In this document: positions 37,557-50,000 of the stretch, one piece after another
How positions within the stretch are numbered: the first letter of the stretch is position 1
Layout of the letters: every line of letters starts with the position of its first letter
Source of the DNA: Zoroaster sp. YZ-2022
Lineage: Eukaryota; Echinodermata; Asteroidea; Forcipulatida; Zoroasteridae
Length of the DNA: 64,000 nt
NCBI GenBank assembly: GCA_029582265.1
Contig: CM055834.1
Span: 1,984,001-2,048,000 of the forward strand
Direction: 5' to 3'
Program-made: the position numbers and the translations under genes
Notes under the pieces: generated by a model
What the model was told of the DNA's origin: nothing
Database searches by the model: none
Seen by the model: the letters and a program-made list of their open reading frames with translations, nothing else

Positions 37557-37701
37557 GTAAAAAAACATATAAATTTACAGCAAAATGCAGGCAACTCTAT
37601 TTCCAACAATTTGCTGTATTACAATTTGACATAACAAGTGTGTTAAACTGATTTACACAATTTCTGTAAACGCTTAATAATGAAACTGCAGTACGTTTTC
37701 A

Positions 37702-40700
37702 TATTTGTTTGTTTTACCCATTCTGTTTCTCTTTTGTTTGTTTTACCCATACTGATTCTCTTTTGTTTGTTTTACCCATTCTGTTTCTCTTTTGTTTGTT
37801 TTACCCATTCTGTTTCTCTTTTGTTTGTTTTACCCATTCTGTTTCTCTTTTGTTTGTTTTTACCCATTCTGATTCTCTTTTGTTTGTTTTACGCATTCTG
37901 TTTCTCTTTTGTTTGTTTTACCCATTCTGTTTCTCTTTTGTTTGTTTTACCTATTCTGTTTCTCTTTTGTTTGTTTTTACCCATTCTGATTCTCTTTTGT
38001 TTGTTTTTACCCATTCTGATTCTCTTTTGTTTGTTTTACCCATTCTGTTTTTCTTTTGTTTGTTTTACCCATTCTGATTCTCTTTTGTTTGTTTTACCCA
38101 TTCTGATGCTCTTTTGTTTGTTTTACCCATTCTGTTTCTCTTTTGTTTGTTTTACCCATTCTGATTCTCTTTTGTTTGTTTTACCCATTCTGATTCTCTT
38201 TTGTTTGTTTTACCCATTCTGTTTCTCTTTTGTTTGTTTTTACCCATTCTGATTCTCTTTTGTTTGTTTTTACCCTTTCTGATTCTCTTTTGCTGGTTTT
38301 ACCCATTCTGTTTTTCTTTTGTTTGTTTTACCCATTCTGATTCTCTTTAGTCTGTTTTACCCATTCTGATTCTCTTTAGTCTGTTTTACCCATTCTGATT
38401 CTCTTTTGTTTGTTTTACCCATTGTGTTTCTCTTTTGTTTGTTTTACCCATTGTGTTTCTCTTTTGTTTGTTTTACCCATTCTGTTTTTCTTTTGTTTGT
38501 TTTACCCATTCTCATTTTTCTTTTGTTTGTTTTACCCATTCTGATTCTCTTTTGTTTGTTTTACCCATTCTGTTTCTCTTTTGTTTGTTTTTACCCATTC
38601 TGATTCTCTTTTGTTTGTTTTACCCATTCTGATTCTCTTTTGTTTGTTTTACCCATTCTGATTCTCTTTTGTTTGTTTTACCCATTCTGTTTCTCTTTTG
38701 TTTGTTTTTACCCATTCTGATTCTCTTTTGTTTATTTTACCCATTCTGATTCTCTTTTGTTTGTTTTACCCATTCTGATTCTCTTTTGTTTGTTTTACCC
38801 ATTCTGATTCTCTTTTGTTTGTTTTACCCATTCTGATTCTCTTTTGTTTGTTTTACCCATTCTGTTTTTCTTTTGTTTGTTTCACCCATTCTGATTCTCT
38901 TTTGTTTGTTTTTACCCATTCTGTTTCTCTTTTGTTTGTTTTACCCATTCTGTTTCTCTTTTGTTTGTTTTTACCCTTTCTGTTTCTCTTTTGTTTATTT
39001 TACACATTCTGATTCTCTTTTGTTTGTTTTACCCATTCTGTTTCTCTTTTGTTTGTTTTTACCCTTTCTGATTATCTTTTGTTTGTTTTACCCATTCTGT
39101 TTTTCTTTTGTTTGTTTTACCCATTCTGATTCTCTTTTGTTTGTTTTACCCATTCTGATTCTCTTTTGTTTGTTTTTATCCATTCTGATTCTCTTTTGTT
39201 TGTTTTACCCATTCTGTTTCTCTTTTGTTTGTTTTTATCCATTCTGTTTCTCTTTTGTTTGCTTTACCCATTCTGTTTCTCTTTTGTTTGTTTTACGTAT
39301 TCTGTTTCTCTTTTGTTTGTTTTTACCCATTCTGATTCTCTTTTGTTTGTTTTACCCATTCTGTTTCTCTTTTGTTTGCTTTACCCATTCTGTTTCTCTT
39401 TTGTTTGTTTTACCCATTCTGTTTCTCTTTTGTTTGTTTTTACCCATTCTGATTCTCTTTTGTTTGTTTTACCCATTCTGTTTCTCTTTTGTTTGATTTA
39501 CCCATTCTGTTTCTCTTTTGTTTGTTTTACCTATTCTGTTTCTCTTTTGTTTGTTTTTACCCATTCTGATTCTCTTTTGTTTGTTTTTACCCATTCTGAT
39601 TCTCTTTTGTTTGTTTTTATCCATTCTGATTCTCTTTTGTTTGTTTTACCCATTCTGTTTCTCTTTTGTTTGTTTTACCCATTCTGATTCTCTTTTGTTT
39701 GTTTTACCCATTCTGATTCTCTTTTGTTTGTTTTACCCATTCTGATTCTCTTTTGTTTGTTTTACCCATTCTGTTTCTCTTTTGTTTGTTTTTACCCTTT
39801 CTGATTCTCTTTTGTTTGTTTTACCCATTCTGTTTTTCTTTTGTTTGTTTTACCCATTCTGATTCTCTTTTGTTTGTTTTACCCATTCCGATTCTCTTTT
39901 GTTTGATTTTATCCATTCTGATTCTCTTTTGTTTGTTTTACCCATTCTGTTTCTCTTTTGTTTGTTTTTATCCATTCTGATTCTCTTTTGTTTGTTTTAC
40001 CCATTGTGTTTCTCTTTTGTTTGTTTTACCCATTCTGTTTCTCTTTTGTTTGTTTTACCCATTCTGTTTCTCTTTTGTTTGTTTTACCCGTTCTGATTCT
40101 CTTTTGTTTGTTTTACCCGTTCTGATTCTCTTTTGTTTGTTTTACCCGTTCTGTTTCTCTTTTGTTTGTTTTTACCCATTGTGATTCTCTTTTGTTTGTT
40201 TTACCCATTCTGATTCTCTTTTGTTTGTTTTACCCATTCTGTTTCTCTTTTGTTTGTTTTGCCCATTCTGTTTCTCTTTTGTTTGTTTTACCCATTCTGT
40301 TTGTCTTTTGTTTGTTTTTACCCATTCTGATTCTCTTTTGTTTGTTTTACCCATTCTGATTCTCTTTTGTTTGTTTTTACCCTTTCTGATTCTCTTTTGT
40401 TTGTTTTACCCATTCTGTTTTTCTTTTGTTTGTTTTACCCATTCTGATTCTCTTTTGTTTGTTTTACCCATTCTGTTTCTCTTTTGTTTGTTTTACCCAT
40501 TCTGTTTCTCTTTTGTTTGTTTTTATCCATTCTGATTCTCTTTTGTTTGTTTTACCCATTCTGTTTCTCTTTTGTTTGTTTTTATCCATTCTGATTCTCT
40601 TTTGTTTGTTTTACCCATTCTGTTTCTCTTGTGTTTGTTTTACCCATTCTGTTTCTCTTTTGTTTGTTTTACCCATTCTGATTCTCTTTTGTTTGTTTTA

Positions 40701-43455
40701 CCCATTCTGATTCTCTTTTGTTTGTTTTACCCATTCTGATTCTCTTTTGTTTGTTTTACCCATTCTGATTCTCTTTTGTTTGTTTTACCCATTCTGATTC
40801 TCTTTGTTTGTTTTACCCATTCTGATTCTCTTTTGTTTGTTTTACCCATTCTGTTTCTCTTTTGTTTGTTTTACCCATTCTGATTCTCTTTTGTTTGTTT
40901 TACCCTTTCTGATTCTCTTTTGTTTGTTTTACCCATTCTGTTTCTCTTTTGTTTGTTTTACCCATTCTGATTCTCTTTTGTTTGTTTTACCCATTCTGAT
41001 TCTCTTTTGTTTGTTTTACCCATTCTGATTCTCTTTTGTTTGTTTTACCCATTCTGATTCTCTTTTGTTTGTTTTACCCATTCTGATTCTCTTTTGTTTG
41101 TTTTACCCATTCTGATTCTCTTTTGTTTGTTTTACCCATTCTGATTCTCTTTTGTTTGTTTTACCCATTCTGTTTCTCTTTTGTTTGTTTTACCATTCTG
41201 TTTCTCTTTTGTTTGTTTTTACCCTTTCTGTTTCTCTTTTGTTTGTTTTACCCATTCTGATTGTCTTTTGTTTGTTTTACCCATTCTGATTCTCTTTTGT
41301 TTGTTTACCCATTCTGATTCTCTTTTGTTTGTTTTATCCATTCTGTTTCTCTTTTGTTTGTTTTTACCCTTTCTGATTCTCTTTTGTTTGTTTTACCCAT
41401 TCTGTTTCTCTTTTGTTTGTTTTACCCATTCTGTTTCTCTTTTGTTTGCTTTACCCATTGTGTTTCTCTTTTGTTTGTTTTTACCCATTCTGATTCTCTT
41501 TTGTTTGTTTTTATCCATTCTGATTCTCTTTTGTTTGTTTTACCCATTCTGTTTCTCTGTTTGTTTTACCCATTCTGTTTCTCTTTTGTTTGTTTTTACC
41601 CATTCTGATTCTCTTTTGTTTGTTTTACCCATTCTGTTTCTCTTTTGTTTGCTTTACCCATTGTGTTTCTCTTTTGTTTGTTTTTACCCATTCTGATTCT
41701 CTTTTGTTTGTTTTACCCAGTCTGATTCTCTTTTGTTTGTTTTTACCCATTCTGATTCTCTTTTGTTTGTTTTACCCATTCTGATTCTCTTTTGTTTGTT
41801 TTACCCATTCTGATTCTCTTTTGTTTGTTTTACCCATTCTGTTTCTCTTTTGTTTGTTTTACCCATTCTGTTTCTCTTTTGTTTGTTTTACCCATTCTGT
41901 TTCTCTTTTGTTTGTTTTACCCATTCTGATTCTCTTTTGTTTGTTTTACCCATTCTGTTTCTCTTTTGTTTGTTTTACCCATTCTGTTTTTCTTTTGTTT
42001 GTTTTACCCATTCTGATTCTCGTTTGTTTGTTTTACCCATTCTGATTCTCGTTTGTTTGTTTTTATCCATTCTGTTTCTCTTTTGTTTGTTTTACCCATT
42101 CTGTTTCTCTTTTGTTTGTTTTTATCCATTCTGATTCTCTTTTGTTTGTTTTACCCATTCTGTTTCTCTTTTGTTTGTTTTTATCCATTCTGATTCTCTT
42201 TTGTTTGTTTTACCCATTCTGTTTCTCTTTTGTTTGTTTTACCCATTCTGTTTCTCTTTTGTTTGTTTTACCCATTCTGATTCTCTTTTGTTTGTTTTAC
42301 CCATTCTGATTCTCTTTTGTTTGTTTTTACCCATTCTGATTCTCTTTTGTTTGTTTTACCCATTCTGATTCTCTTTTGTTTGTTTTACCCATTCTGATTC
42401 TCTTTTGTTTGTTTTACCCATTCTGTTTCTCTTTTGTTTGTTTTACCCATTCTGTTTCTCTTTTGTTTGTTTTACCCATTCTGTTTCTCTTTTGTTTGTT
42501 TTACCCGTTCTGATTCTCTTTTGTTTGTTTTACCCGTTCTGATTCTCTTTTGTTTGTTTTACCCGTTCTGATTCTCTTTTGTTTGTTTTACCCGTTCTGA
42601 TTCTCTTATGTTTGTTTTACCCGTTCTGATTCTCTTTTGTTTGTTTTACCCATTCTGTTTCTCTTTTGTTTGTTTTTACCCATTCTGTTTCTCTTTTGTT
42701 TGTTTTGCCCATTCTGATTCTCTTTTGTTTGTTTTACCCATTCTGTTTCTCTTTTGTTTGTTTTGCCCATTCTGTTTCTCTTTTGTTTGTTTTACCTATT
42801 CTGTTTGTCTTTTGTTTGTTTTTACCCATTCTGATTCTCTTTTGTTTGTTTTACCCATTCTGTTTCTCTTTTGTTTGTTTTTCCCATTCTGTTTCTCTTT
42901 TGTTTGTTTTACCCATTCTGATTCTCTTTTGTTTGTTTTTCCCATTCTGTTTCTCTTTTGTTTGTTTTACCCATTCTGTTTCTCTTTTGTTTGTTTTACC
43001 CATTCTGTTTCTCTTTTGTTTGTTTTACCCATTCTGTTTCTCTTTTGTTTGTTTTACCCATTCTGTTTCTCTTTTGTTTGTTTTACCCATTCTGATTCTC
43101 TTTTGTTTGTTTTTAGCCATTCTGATTCTCTTTTGTTTGTTTTACCCATTCTGTTTCTCTTTTGTTTGTTTTACCCATTCTGATTCTCTTTTGTTTGTTT
43201 TACCTATTCTGTTTCTCTTTTGTTTGTTTTACCCATTCTGTTTCTCTTTTGTTTGTTTTACCCATTCTGTTTCTCTTTTGTTTGTTTTTACCCATTCTGA
43301 TTCTCTTTTGTTTGTTTTACCCATTCTGTTTCTCTTTTGTTTGTTTTACCCATTCTGATTCTCTTTTGTTTGTTTTACCCATTCTGTTTCTCTTTTGTTT
43401 GTTTTACCCATTCTGATTCTCTTTTGTTTGTTTTACCCATTCTGTTTATCTTTTT
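37702..43455. repeat. 5.75-kb minisatellite, 29-30 bp unit, about 195 copies
   Basis: The unit is TTTTGTTTGTTTTACCCATT followed by CTGATTCTC (29 bp). Common variants are CTGTTTCTC in place of CTGATTCTC, an extra T before ACCC (30 bp), ATCC for ACCC, CCTTTCTG and CCGTTCTG. Nearly all sites are T, C or G on the plus strand. Frames in all phases look open because 29 is not a multiple of three and only the A-variant gives a stop, in one phase. The Phe/Leu/Cys-rich frames of up to 230 codons are therefore artefacts. Variant blocks recur at distance, showing higher-order duplication. Confidence 0.97.
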
Positions 43456-43490
43456 CAGCCCACAACTGAAAACCCTGGCTATATTTACCG

Positions 43491-43518
43491 TATTCATTTG
43501 TAATGTTTACAGTATACT
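43491..43518. repeat. Right flanking direct repeat of the minisatellite
   Basis: TATTCATTTGTAATGTTTAC and following bases match 37528-37556. The pair suggests that the array arose inside a duplicated segment or a mobile unit. Confidence 0.6.
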
Positions 43519-46246
43519 TAGGTCTATATGTTGACAGATCAAAGCACTGAATGTAAATATTGCACATATAAACATGCACACTGTTTGCCTGCCAATAAAT
43601 AACCTATCAAGGTACTCTCAAGGACACTGCCAGTGTAGTCACTGCGACAAGAGGTTCAATTTGCCTCCTTATAAGAAATATACAGCCTATATAGGCTAAG
43701 TGATATAATAGGCATAGTTCCTATGCAAACAATATACTCCAGACTTGAAATAGCGAAAGAGGGTAGCAGGCCTTTAATCATAAATAGCCTCTAATCTGTA
43801 GACACAAAAACATCCGAAAAGTCGGTTGTTCTTGGTAATGATTCCATCCTCCCACCGGATCTTAGATGTTGTGTCATCACGTCTTCATCTTCAAATCCTT
43901 CCTCTCTTTATGTCTCGATCGCCGACGCCTTAAAATCAACTTGTTGATGCACATTGGCGGGTAAATTGTCAGTAAATTGGCCGACTCAAAGGGAAGCTAA
44001 AACACTGGTTATGGCAAAATCACTATAATAAGTATCCGTGTGTTCTGTCTCTTTAGATCAACATACATACGTAGAACAACCAACCTGTGAAAGTTTCGAG
44101 TTATTACGTTTTATCGTCCACAAGAAAATTTGTTATTCTGATTTGTTGTACTCAATAAGTGGAATTAGATAAAATCTAAAATTATTTTCACTTTTCATCT
44201 AAATGAAAGCACCGCAGGCGAAATTATTTCCAAGGAAGATTCGTGACCATCATCGGCTTTACACCAAGTTTCACGTTGTAATTAGACATTTCTGTTATTT
44301 TATGATTGACAATCCCACGCCACACCTTTAAACCCAATATCCAGGCCAAGGATTTGTGTTTCTTGTAGAAGAAAATCAGGACATACGGACTGCAAATGCA
44401 GTCATTATATTGTTACCCTCACCAAGGTTTTAAACAGGCGCTGATTCAGGGTCTAGCTCGAACAAGAGGTTGGGGGTACAAGGCAAAAATTTGTCTCACT
44501 GCCAAAAAAGAGCTGCAACAAAATGTATTTTGTCTTGCGAAATCTAATTATTTTTTAACGTTCTTCTTTATTTAAATATGTAGTAATATTATTATACATT
44601 TTTTCTGTTAGAAAGGAGTACGGTAAATTACTTCCAAATAGTAAGTCGTTTCACAGAATGAGGCAATGCTATCAGTATTCATTGCCGGCCAAATATAATA
44701 CCAGTGGACTGTTTACAAACAATACTTCGGTCAATATTCTTGAGAATCTCACTTAAGAGTATAATGTTTACTTCCTTCCACCAAGGAGAACAGGTTACCT
44801 CTGTTTATAATAGAATTGCCGGTGAAAAAGCCAAATCCACAGAACAACATCCAATATCCACCGGTAAATTCACAACTTTATTTACCTGGCAATTAGGTGA
44901 CCGACGTAAAAGTCACATCCAGCCATGCATTATGTTACAGGGTTACTATTTTGCGGAAATATCCACTCTACATGTATTATGCAATTAACTAACGTACGTA
45001 TAGGATGACCATCGATCATTAGACCATGGTCAAATCATGGCAGAAATTAAACACAATGGTACATATAGCAAGGCCATAGTCAGCACATAAATCTAGATAT
45101 TATATAACACCCCTACACTCATCGTCAGTCACGTCAAATTCTGACTGATACTGCCGCCGAAGGACTTAAGGATTTGCGACTATTGTATTGAACCAGACTA
45201 AAATAACTCCTCTCTAGTGGCAAAACAATATAAAACATTAATAAAACAATTCACCAATCACACGTAATGTTGGTTTTTAAAAACTCCCTATACGTAAAGA
45301 GGCCTAGATATGAAACTCGTATAAATTATCAGCTTTCTCTTTCCCTCATACCGGGGGTTACTGATTTAATGTCAACCAATTGGTGTTGTGCACGGTATAT
45401 AGTCCAATTGAGGTGTACGGTTGCCATTTTGATTTAATCCTGCATGATGCCGAAGTGAAATGACATCTTCTTGCAATTTGGTTGAGGAGAAAGAGACACA
45501 ACTCCCTCGCTTTTCGAATGCTGGGATGAAGTTGACCTTTCAAGCATTGTGGTTGGATATTCATAAACAGAAAACTCTCAACGGAAACACTAATGAAATT
45601 TAATTCGCTATGTTCAGTATGGATGTACAGGAATATAAAAAGGGAAATTTGATACAAATTCCCGTAGTCCCCTTTAGAAAAGTTTAAGTAGGCCGACGGT
45701 CATTGATATTACGACTGTGTGCGTGGGACGTTTGCTCAAGACGTTGCAGGAGTGAGTGCTCCCTTGTTCAACGGTAATTATCATCATTAAATAGTATATG
45801 ATGGCGGAACCGAGGGGGTGAGCTAGCAGTGCTTCTTCTCATGCCAGACGATTCCCATACGCTTTTTATCGATAGTTTTAGCTTCAACGCAACTTAGAAC
45901 ACAATGATGTCGGTATTCCGTCCCTGTCAACAAACAACCTGGCGACTGCAAGGCGCGCTCTTGTTGGAGGTTACAGACTCATCACTGTATCAGATCTTGT
46001 TATTGTCTTAACTGGATAAAAACAGGCAATTTATATTGTCGATCATAAAGATGCTGCTTTGTGTCAAGTACTGATCCAGGATGTTAGACTGGTTTCATGT
46101 CGTTCCAGCAACGAATCACTTCTCATTCTGTAGTTTTGAGTGAATTTCATGGTTGAACTGAAGTGTAGTGGTACTCTGTAATGAGGTTTGTCTTGTGAAT
46201 CCATGTTATCTAACTACAACAAAAACACTCCAGCAGAGAGTATATC
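43519..46246. other. Mostly unassigned; one worn MITE
   Basis: 44.09-44.33 kb has the texture of a worn MITE (GTGAAAGTTTCGAGTTATTA ... AAGGAAGATTCGTGACCATC ... ACACCTTTAAA). Frames at 44704-44988 plus and 45358-45657 minus are not recognisable as genes. Confidence 0.35.
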
Positions 46247-46470
46247 AATAAATCGAATTAGCCTAAAAGTTAAAAAACTCCCCAAATCTTTACCGACTTA
46301 TTTTACACAATGCAAACAAAACAAATTGGGAGTGAATGTAATAAAAATAAATTTAAAAGAAATTGTAATAAATCGAATTAGACGTTAAAAGGCCTCCCAA
46401 ATCCTTAGCGACTTATTTTACACAATGCCAACAAGATAAATTGGAAGTGAATGTAATAAACAAAAATGTA
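46247..46470. repeat. Tandem duplication, 120-bp unit
   Basis: AATAAATCGAATTAG ... CGACTTATTTTACACAATGC ... AGTGAATGTAATAAA occurs twice with about 85-90% agreement by eye. Confidence 0.88.
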
Positions 46471-46794
46471 AATTGAAAACTTGCGCAAATACAGGATTAA
46501 CAACGTTTTCAGCAACATGATATCTGTCTGCATCAGAAGTATCGATGTCCGGTTACAAGCATCGGAAATTAAAACCGCTAAAAACGTCAATTTGGGGGTA
46601 TTTAATGTACGACTCATGGATTCAATTACATTAACTCAGATAAAGGCCTAATCAAATAAAATCGAGCAAACCTTTGAATTCTGGAAGGGCATATACACAC
46701 ATGCAGAGAAATAATACAGAGCCATTACGGACAACAGAAAGATACGCATGTAATACTGACTGACAGACCCCCAAGGCAAGACAGACAACCATTC

Positions 46795-47085
46795 AATTTT
46801 GTGCGGACGGTTAACCGGTTAACCGACCGATACTGCACTAACCGTTTAGAAATTTGCTAACCGCCCATTTTTTGTTCTTCTAGACTTTTCCCCCCGCATT
46901 GTTTGATAAACAATAATTACGGTAAGATATTGATGTTTTTATGTTTTTGATTGCAAATATATACACATTTGTCGACTATCTAGTTTGTGTGGCCGTCGGG
47001 TACCAACTTTCGGTTAACCGGTTTACCAACCGTGAATGTATCGGTTAAACCGTTAGCGAACTAACCGGTAACTCACAGCACTAAT
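46795..47085. mobile_element. Foldback MITE rich in GGTTAACCGG
   Basis: The left part has CGGTTAACCGGTTAACCG, the right part CGGTTAACCGGTTTACC and ACTAACCGGTAACTC. The two halves pair imperfectly around a T-rich centre. Tips are too worn to fix. Confidence 0.5.
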
Positions 47086-47309
47086 TAATTTGATACTGTC
47101 ATATAGTTATAACGGTTGTTAAATTGGTGATGATGTGAAACAATCCTGAAGAAATATTATGTCAAAGGTGTAAACCATTCAAAGAAAATAATTCAATTGC
47201 CAAAGGATTTCTTCAGCAACTTGTGGACAACAAAAATGCTCTCTATTAACCAGTGTGAGATACTGTTAATAATATATATTATATATAAGCGTATGTCTTT
47301 ACCACATAA

Positions 47310-47492
47310 AAATTTCAGTTGGAGACTAGTTTGTGAGAGCCATGCAATGGCTCTATCGTCAAGATTGGTTAGAGAATCACGTCCAGGGCACTTGTAGAGC
47401 TGGCAGACCTCGATGATGTGGTCTGCAGTTTGGTCTTCTGCTCCACAGGGGCAGTTAGCCGATTCAGTTAATAATAATGTTCCGGGTTTGCT
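47310..47492 (-). pseudogene. LINE reverse-transcriptase C-terminal fragment
   Basis: The frame includes LLTESANCPCGAEDQTADHI, then IEVCQLY. CPCG-x4-QT-x2-HI-x3-C is the zinc-knuckle-like signature near the C-terminus of Jockey/I-type LINE polymerases. About 60 codons remain. Its 5' side stops at a TTAA, where the ATATATCGCC MITE copy begins, consistent with insertion into the old LINE. No catalytic motif is present. Confidence 0.7.
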
Positions 47493-47494
47493 TA

Positions 47495-47890
47495 AAGATA
47501 TATCGCCCGTATTTGGCTCAAGAGACCAACAAATATAATAATTTTGAAAGATAAATATCGTCATTAAACGAACAACAAAAATTATGAAATCCGGCTGTCA
47601 AAAACTGTAAATAAAAGCGATATTTGATTCTGATTGACATGCAGCCACGCTGGCCAATCGGATTACGTAAAATAAATTGTGTAGTCACGTGCAAACTGAG
47701 GATTCAAACAGTGGGCCAGTATTTTATTAATTTGAGTTTTTATTTTACTGGTACTAATCCTTGACAGATTTTTTCGTTCAATGTCTGAAATGAAAGCTTA
47801 TAGCTTCCTTAACCCCAGTAGCAATTCAACATTTGATCGAATCTATTTTTTAACCATCAAATCGGCTCAAACACACGGGCGATATATCTT
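47495..47890. mobile_element. ATATATCGCC MITE family, copy 2
   Basis: Inverted termini AAGATATATCGCCCGT and ACGGGCGATATATCTT, 16 bp perfect. TTAA is present at both junctions (47492-47495 and 47889-47892). The interior matches the copies at 20.5 and 58.1 kb. Lies next to the LINE tail. Confidence 0.85.
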
Positions 47891-49369
47891 AAAAGAAACT
47901 TATATCGAACTTGTATGATGTTATCCACTTCCCTAGAAATGATTGGTCTGCGGTGCTGTCATTTCGTTTTAAGAAAAACTCAATTAATATTTCTATTTCA
48001 AATTCCACAAAAGAAGGAATTCAGATGAAACATCTCAATGCATTTTCCATTTCTTCTTCTCTCGCTAACGACATAATGTAATCAGCTGGATGTTTCACAG
48101 GTTGGGTATCCAATGTGTTGGCCTATCTTGATTCAAAAAGAGAGCAAGCGCTCGTAAACTCAACATGTGCCAACATCACCAGGTCCCTCCCTTTAAACCA
48201 TAAAGCAAGGGTGCTTTAACTAAGTGCATGTATAATTACATCAGTTCTCTCCGTGTTTACAGTTGGGGAGTATCGGTCAGGGTTCTATTACAGGGGTAAC
48301 CTTACATCCTAATTACATATCGCGTTAAACCTATTATATGTATAGAAGCCCAGGTATAAATAATGAAAAGCTTTTTACACAAGACTAGCTAAGGATGGCG
48401 ACCGAGGTGTGAAATAAAGAGTGATGTTAATATAATACAACTATGCCATTTCCTCGGCGTGCATCTACTAGGCTGGCATAATATTATTCTACAATCTGTA
48501 CATTCTGTATAAATACATCCAAACCGCCATGTTGTTACTTGCAACTTGATGATCCCTTGGCCTTAAGTTGGCCTATGTGTTGTAGTAATATCTATTATTT
48601 GCACCACCACCCCCGGGTGCGGGCCTGAATTGACTACACGAACTGAGGAAACTGGCAATGTACAAATTATAAGGAGAGAAATAAGGATTCACACGGAAAA
48701 TACCCACGCATATTAAAATGAATAATTCGTCATTATTTAACGATATCCATGGGGGGTGGTTGGTGGGGGGGGGGGGGGGGGGTGGCAGTAAATGACAAAG
48801 AGTGATGTTGGTAAACTTTGAGTCCAGACTCGATATTTAGCTCAAGTACCATTGTCGTGTATCTTTCTGCTGAAGGAATGTCGGTTGACTTTGAAGAGTA
48901 TTTTGTAAACATTTTCTTCCTATATATAAACGCTTTATTTGGCTGAAATTTCTTGCCACAAGCTGAATGCACACTAATTAATCCTTACATCTTGTGTGGG
49001 CGCTTTTTCTCTCCATATTTAGGTTTTTGTTTGCACTGCACACTGCACAATTTATGAATACATTTTGCCTTCTGTCAAAGCTTTCAGTGATGCGAAATCT
49101 GTGCATTACTGATGCTGTGGACTTGTGACGTCAATAGCGGTTGGGTATAGGTAAATAAACCGACGATTGGCAATACAGGTTGAAGCGCGAAGGCTACACA
49201 ATTCTTAAATGTATTTCACAATCCCCTTGTTGACTGCACGTTCACATACATATACCTCTAGGTTATATGGTTGTAGCTTCGTTCAGATGGTTGACATTGT
49301 TTTGATATGTGTTGTGGGGTTTTTCATCCAAGATGGCCGCCCGTATAGGTCAATTGCTTGCTTGCTTAA
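47891..49369. other. Mostly unassigned intergenic DNA
   Basis: 48.1-48.2 kb carries the right end of the 27-kb MITE family (GCCTATCTTGATTCAAAAAG). A G run lies at 48.76-48.78 kb. No exon supported. Confidence 0.35.
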
Positions 49370-49690
49370 AGGGTATGTACAGCTATAAGGTAGTACCAGA
49401 TTATCACATTTACTAACAACTTACTCGGTGGAAAGTTGGTACACATTTTTTATCAATCATCCTGATGAATTATTTCGTCTGAAATGGATTTCTCTTTGAC
49501 AGAGAAACCAGGAGTTATTATGTCCAATTTAAAACAAAAAACATTTTAAAAACGTGTAACAGTTTTCCAGTTTTTTTTCTCAAAAACGTGAGCATCTATC
49601 GCGATGAAAAGTCCACAGGTTAGTTTTATAATATATTTCTTGAAACTAGAGGGTTGAAATGATACACAACATACCATAGATAAAGGATAT
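49370..49690. mobile_element. Worn MITE (family with 60.96-61.30 kb)
   Basis: CTTAAAGGGTATGTACAGC at the left. The interior AAAAACGTGAGCA, GGTTAGTTTTATAATATATT and TCTTGAAACTAGA parallels AAAAACGTGAGCACACAC, GGTTAGCTTTATGATATATT and TCTTGAAAACTAGA at 61.2 kb. Confidence 0.55.
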
Positions 49691-49889
49691 ATTTTTCCTT
49701 TATATCACAGGTCCTTGGCATAACGCAGCATATAGAACCATTAAATTGTCATTAAATTTGACCCGTTCTGCCTGTCCCTGAAGTAACTGTTTGCATTGTG
49801 TATGTAGACAGAACAATACAAAATATATCACCTGAGTTTTGCCCAATGCTACCGTCATTACGACAATTGTCTTTTTTAACCAATGTGTT

Positions 49890-50000
49890 TGAATCAACCT
49901 TATTAAGAGTTCTTCACGGTCATTAACAACTCATTACTAAGTTGAATGTAACATGTTAAATTAACATGTAATCAAGTTCAATGTAACGTTATAAAGAGTT
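49890..50000. mobile_element. Diverged relative of the AAGAGTTCGGT MITE
   Basis: TTGAATCAACC, then TTAAGAGTTC, with internal AACATGTTAAATTAACATG palindromes, echoing 17.12-17.28 kb. Confidence 0.4.

Noticed and set aside
37680..43534. Many Phe/Leu/Cys-rich frames up to 230 codons
   Set aside because: All are produced by the 29-30 bp minisatellite; phase shifts at every 30-bp unit and stops fall only at the CTGA variant.
49467..49495. CTGATGA followed by GAAA
   Set aside because: The bases between cannot form stem II, and no stem I or III is visible.
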